From Arthrobacter mobilis (GTDB lineage Bacteria; Actinomycetota; Actinomycetes; Actinomycetales; Micrococcaceae): a stretch of DNA of 62,421 nt. The position numbers and the translations under genes are program-made. Each line of letters starts with the position of its first letter. The first letter of the stretch is position 1. The notes under the pieces were generated by a model. That model ran no database searches and had not been told where the DNA came from. It saw nothing but the letters and a program-made list of their open reading frames with translations. Location of the stretch: positions 1 to 62,421 of the forward strand of contig NZ_JAAZSQ010000024.1 of the NCBI RefSeq assembly GCF_012395835.1. Direction: 5' to 3'. Positions 61,879 through 62,421 of the stretch are shown here, one piece after another.

Positions 61879-62295
61879 ATGCCCACCCAGCTCAACCCGT
61901 ACCTCAGCTTCCGTGACAACGCCAAGCAGGCCATGCAGTTCTACCAGTCGGTCTTCGGCGGGGAACTGACCAGCAGCACCTTTGGCGAATTCAATGCCAG
62001 CACCGATGCCGCCGAGCGGGACAAGATCATGCACTCCATGCTGCAGACGGACAACGGAATGGTGCTCATGGCCTCCGATACCCCCAGCGGCATGGAGTAC
62101 AGCCCCGGCAGCAGCATCTCGATCTCCCTCAGCGGGGACGACGAGACCGAGCTGCGCCGATACTGGGACAAGCTCTCGGCCGACGGCACCGTCACGATGC
62201 CGCTGGAAAAGGCCCCGTGGGGCGACACCTTCGGCATGTGCACGGACAAGTTCGGCGTCACCTGGCTGGTAAACATCGGGGGCACCCAGGCGTAG
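61879..62295 (+). CDS. VOC-superfamily protein (PhnB-like)
   Basis: A 138-residue single-domain protein of the VOC (glyoxalase/bleomycin resistance) superfamily, PhnB-like branch: NPYLSFRDNAKQAMQFYQSV, FGGELTSSTFGEFN, and WGDTFGMCTDKFGVTWLVNI near the end. Members bind or transform small molecules, but the ligand of this one is unknown. GGAAGAGA precedes the ATG at 61879. Confidence 0.88.
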   Translation: MPTQLNPYLSFRDNAKQAMQFYQSVFGGELTSSTFGEFNASTDAAERDKIMHSMLQTDNGMVLMASDTPSGMEYSPGSSISISLSGDDETELRRYWDKLSADGTVTMPLEKAPWGDTFGMCTDKFGVTWLVNIGGTQA

Positions 62296-62397
62296 TCCGC
62301 CGGAACGACGGCGGTTGCCGCCCGGCGGCCACCGCCGTCGCTCCCGCTCCCCCCAGCCGCCGCACACCGACCTTTCCGGGCAAGAGACAGGACTCCC

Positions 62398-62421
62398 ATG
62401 GCCATCACGGACTTCGAACGC
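62398..62421 (+). CDS. Partial CDS running off the right edge
   Basis: ATG at 62398 with AGGA 6 nt upstream opens MAITDFER before the window ends. Product cannot be inferred. Confidence 0.5.

Overview
The window is typical chromosomal DNA of a high-GC actinobacterium. Third codon positions are almost always G or C, the intergenic regions are short, and the gene content points to the Micrococcaceae (Arthrobacter and relatives): a 1600-residue Lhr helicase, mycobacterial-type Nei2 and a DUF4916 NUDIX protein. At least eight genes have a TANNNT hexamer 6-7 nt before the start codon, as expected for leaderless transcripts. About 55 protein genes, one tRNA gene, one IS110-family element and several gene remnants can be supported.

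Left part (1-3.7 kb): tadA, a small lipoprotein gene and an intact tRNA-Ser(CGA). The tRNA is followed by about 1.7 kb of decayed DNA with two tyrosine-integrase remnants on the minus strand, then a short HTH/coiled-coil gene. This looks like the scar of an element that integrated at the tRNA 3' end.

3.8-10.7 kb is a six-gene minus-strand operon that reads, in transcription order, kynurenine-formamidase-type hydrolase, M20 peptidase, MHS-family transporter, tryptophan 2,3-dioxygenase, kynureninase and a LysR regulator. Together these can import a substrate and convert tryptophan to anthranilate. 10.8-25.6 kb holds mostly housekeeping and unknown genes: a thioesterase, rlmH, a YcnI-type copper-associated pair, lhr with a long palindrome inside its reading frame, nei2, a large membrane protein, a DUF427 protein, an RluA-type synthase, an aldehyde dehydrogenase remnant, a macro-domain protein and a TspO-like membrane protein. 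25.6-30.5 kb holds ppc with a coupled small gene, a DUF1684 protein and an SDR.

30.6-33.0 kb holds an IS110-family element whose transposase seems to lack an internal piece of its catalytic C-terminal domain. It lies directly upstream of a GH76 glycosidase gene. 33.0-42.3 kb contains two iron-linked loci, an fbpABC-like ferric iron importer and a heme oxygenase, each preceded by a sequence resembling a DtxR/IdeR iron box. Between them lie YdeI, NUDIX, SRPBCC and tgt genes. 42.5-49.6 kb holds an aminotransferase/permease pair, a Ser/Thr kinase coupled to an acidic lipoprotein, a DUF4126 protein and a queuosine-precursor transporter that pairs logically with tgt.

49.6-56.4 kb holds an IclR regulator with a phenol-hydroxylase-type flavin monooxygenase, pdxK, an ArsR/SRPBCC pair and a quinone-oxidoreductase-like gene. 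56.4-61.8 kb is a five-gene catabolic cluster: MFS importer, GntR regulator, hydantoin-racemase-like protein, hydantoinase, and an arylmalonate-decarboxylase/maleate-isomerase-like protein with a single active-site cysteine. A double TTGGGATCCCAA operator precedes it. The window ends with a VOC-domain gene and the first codons of another gene.
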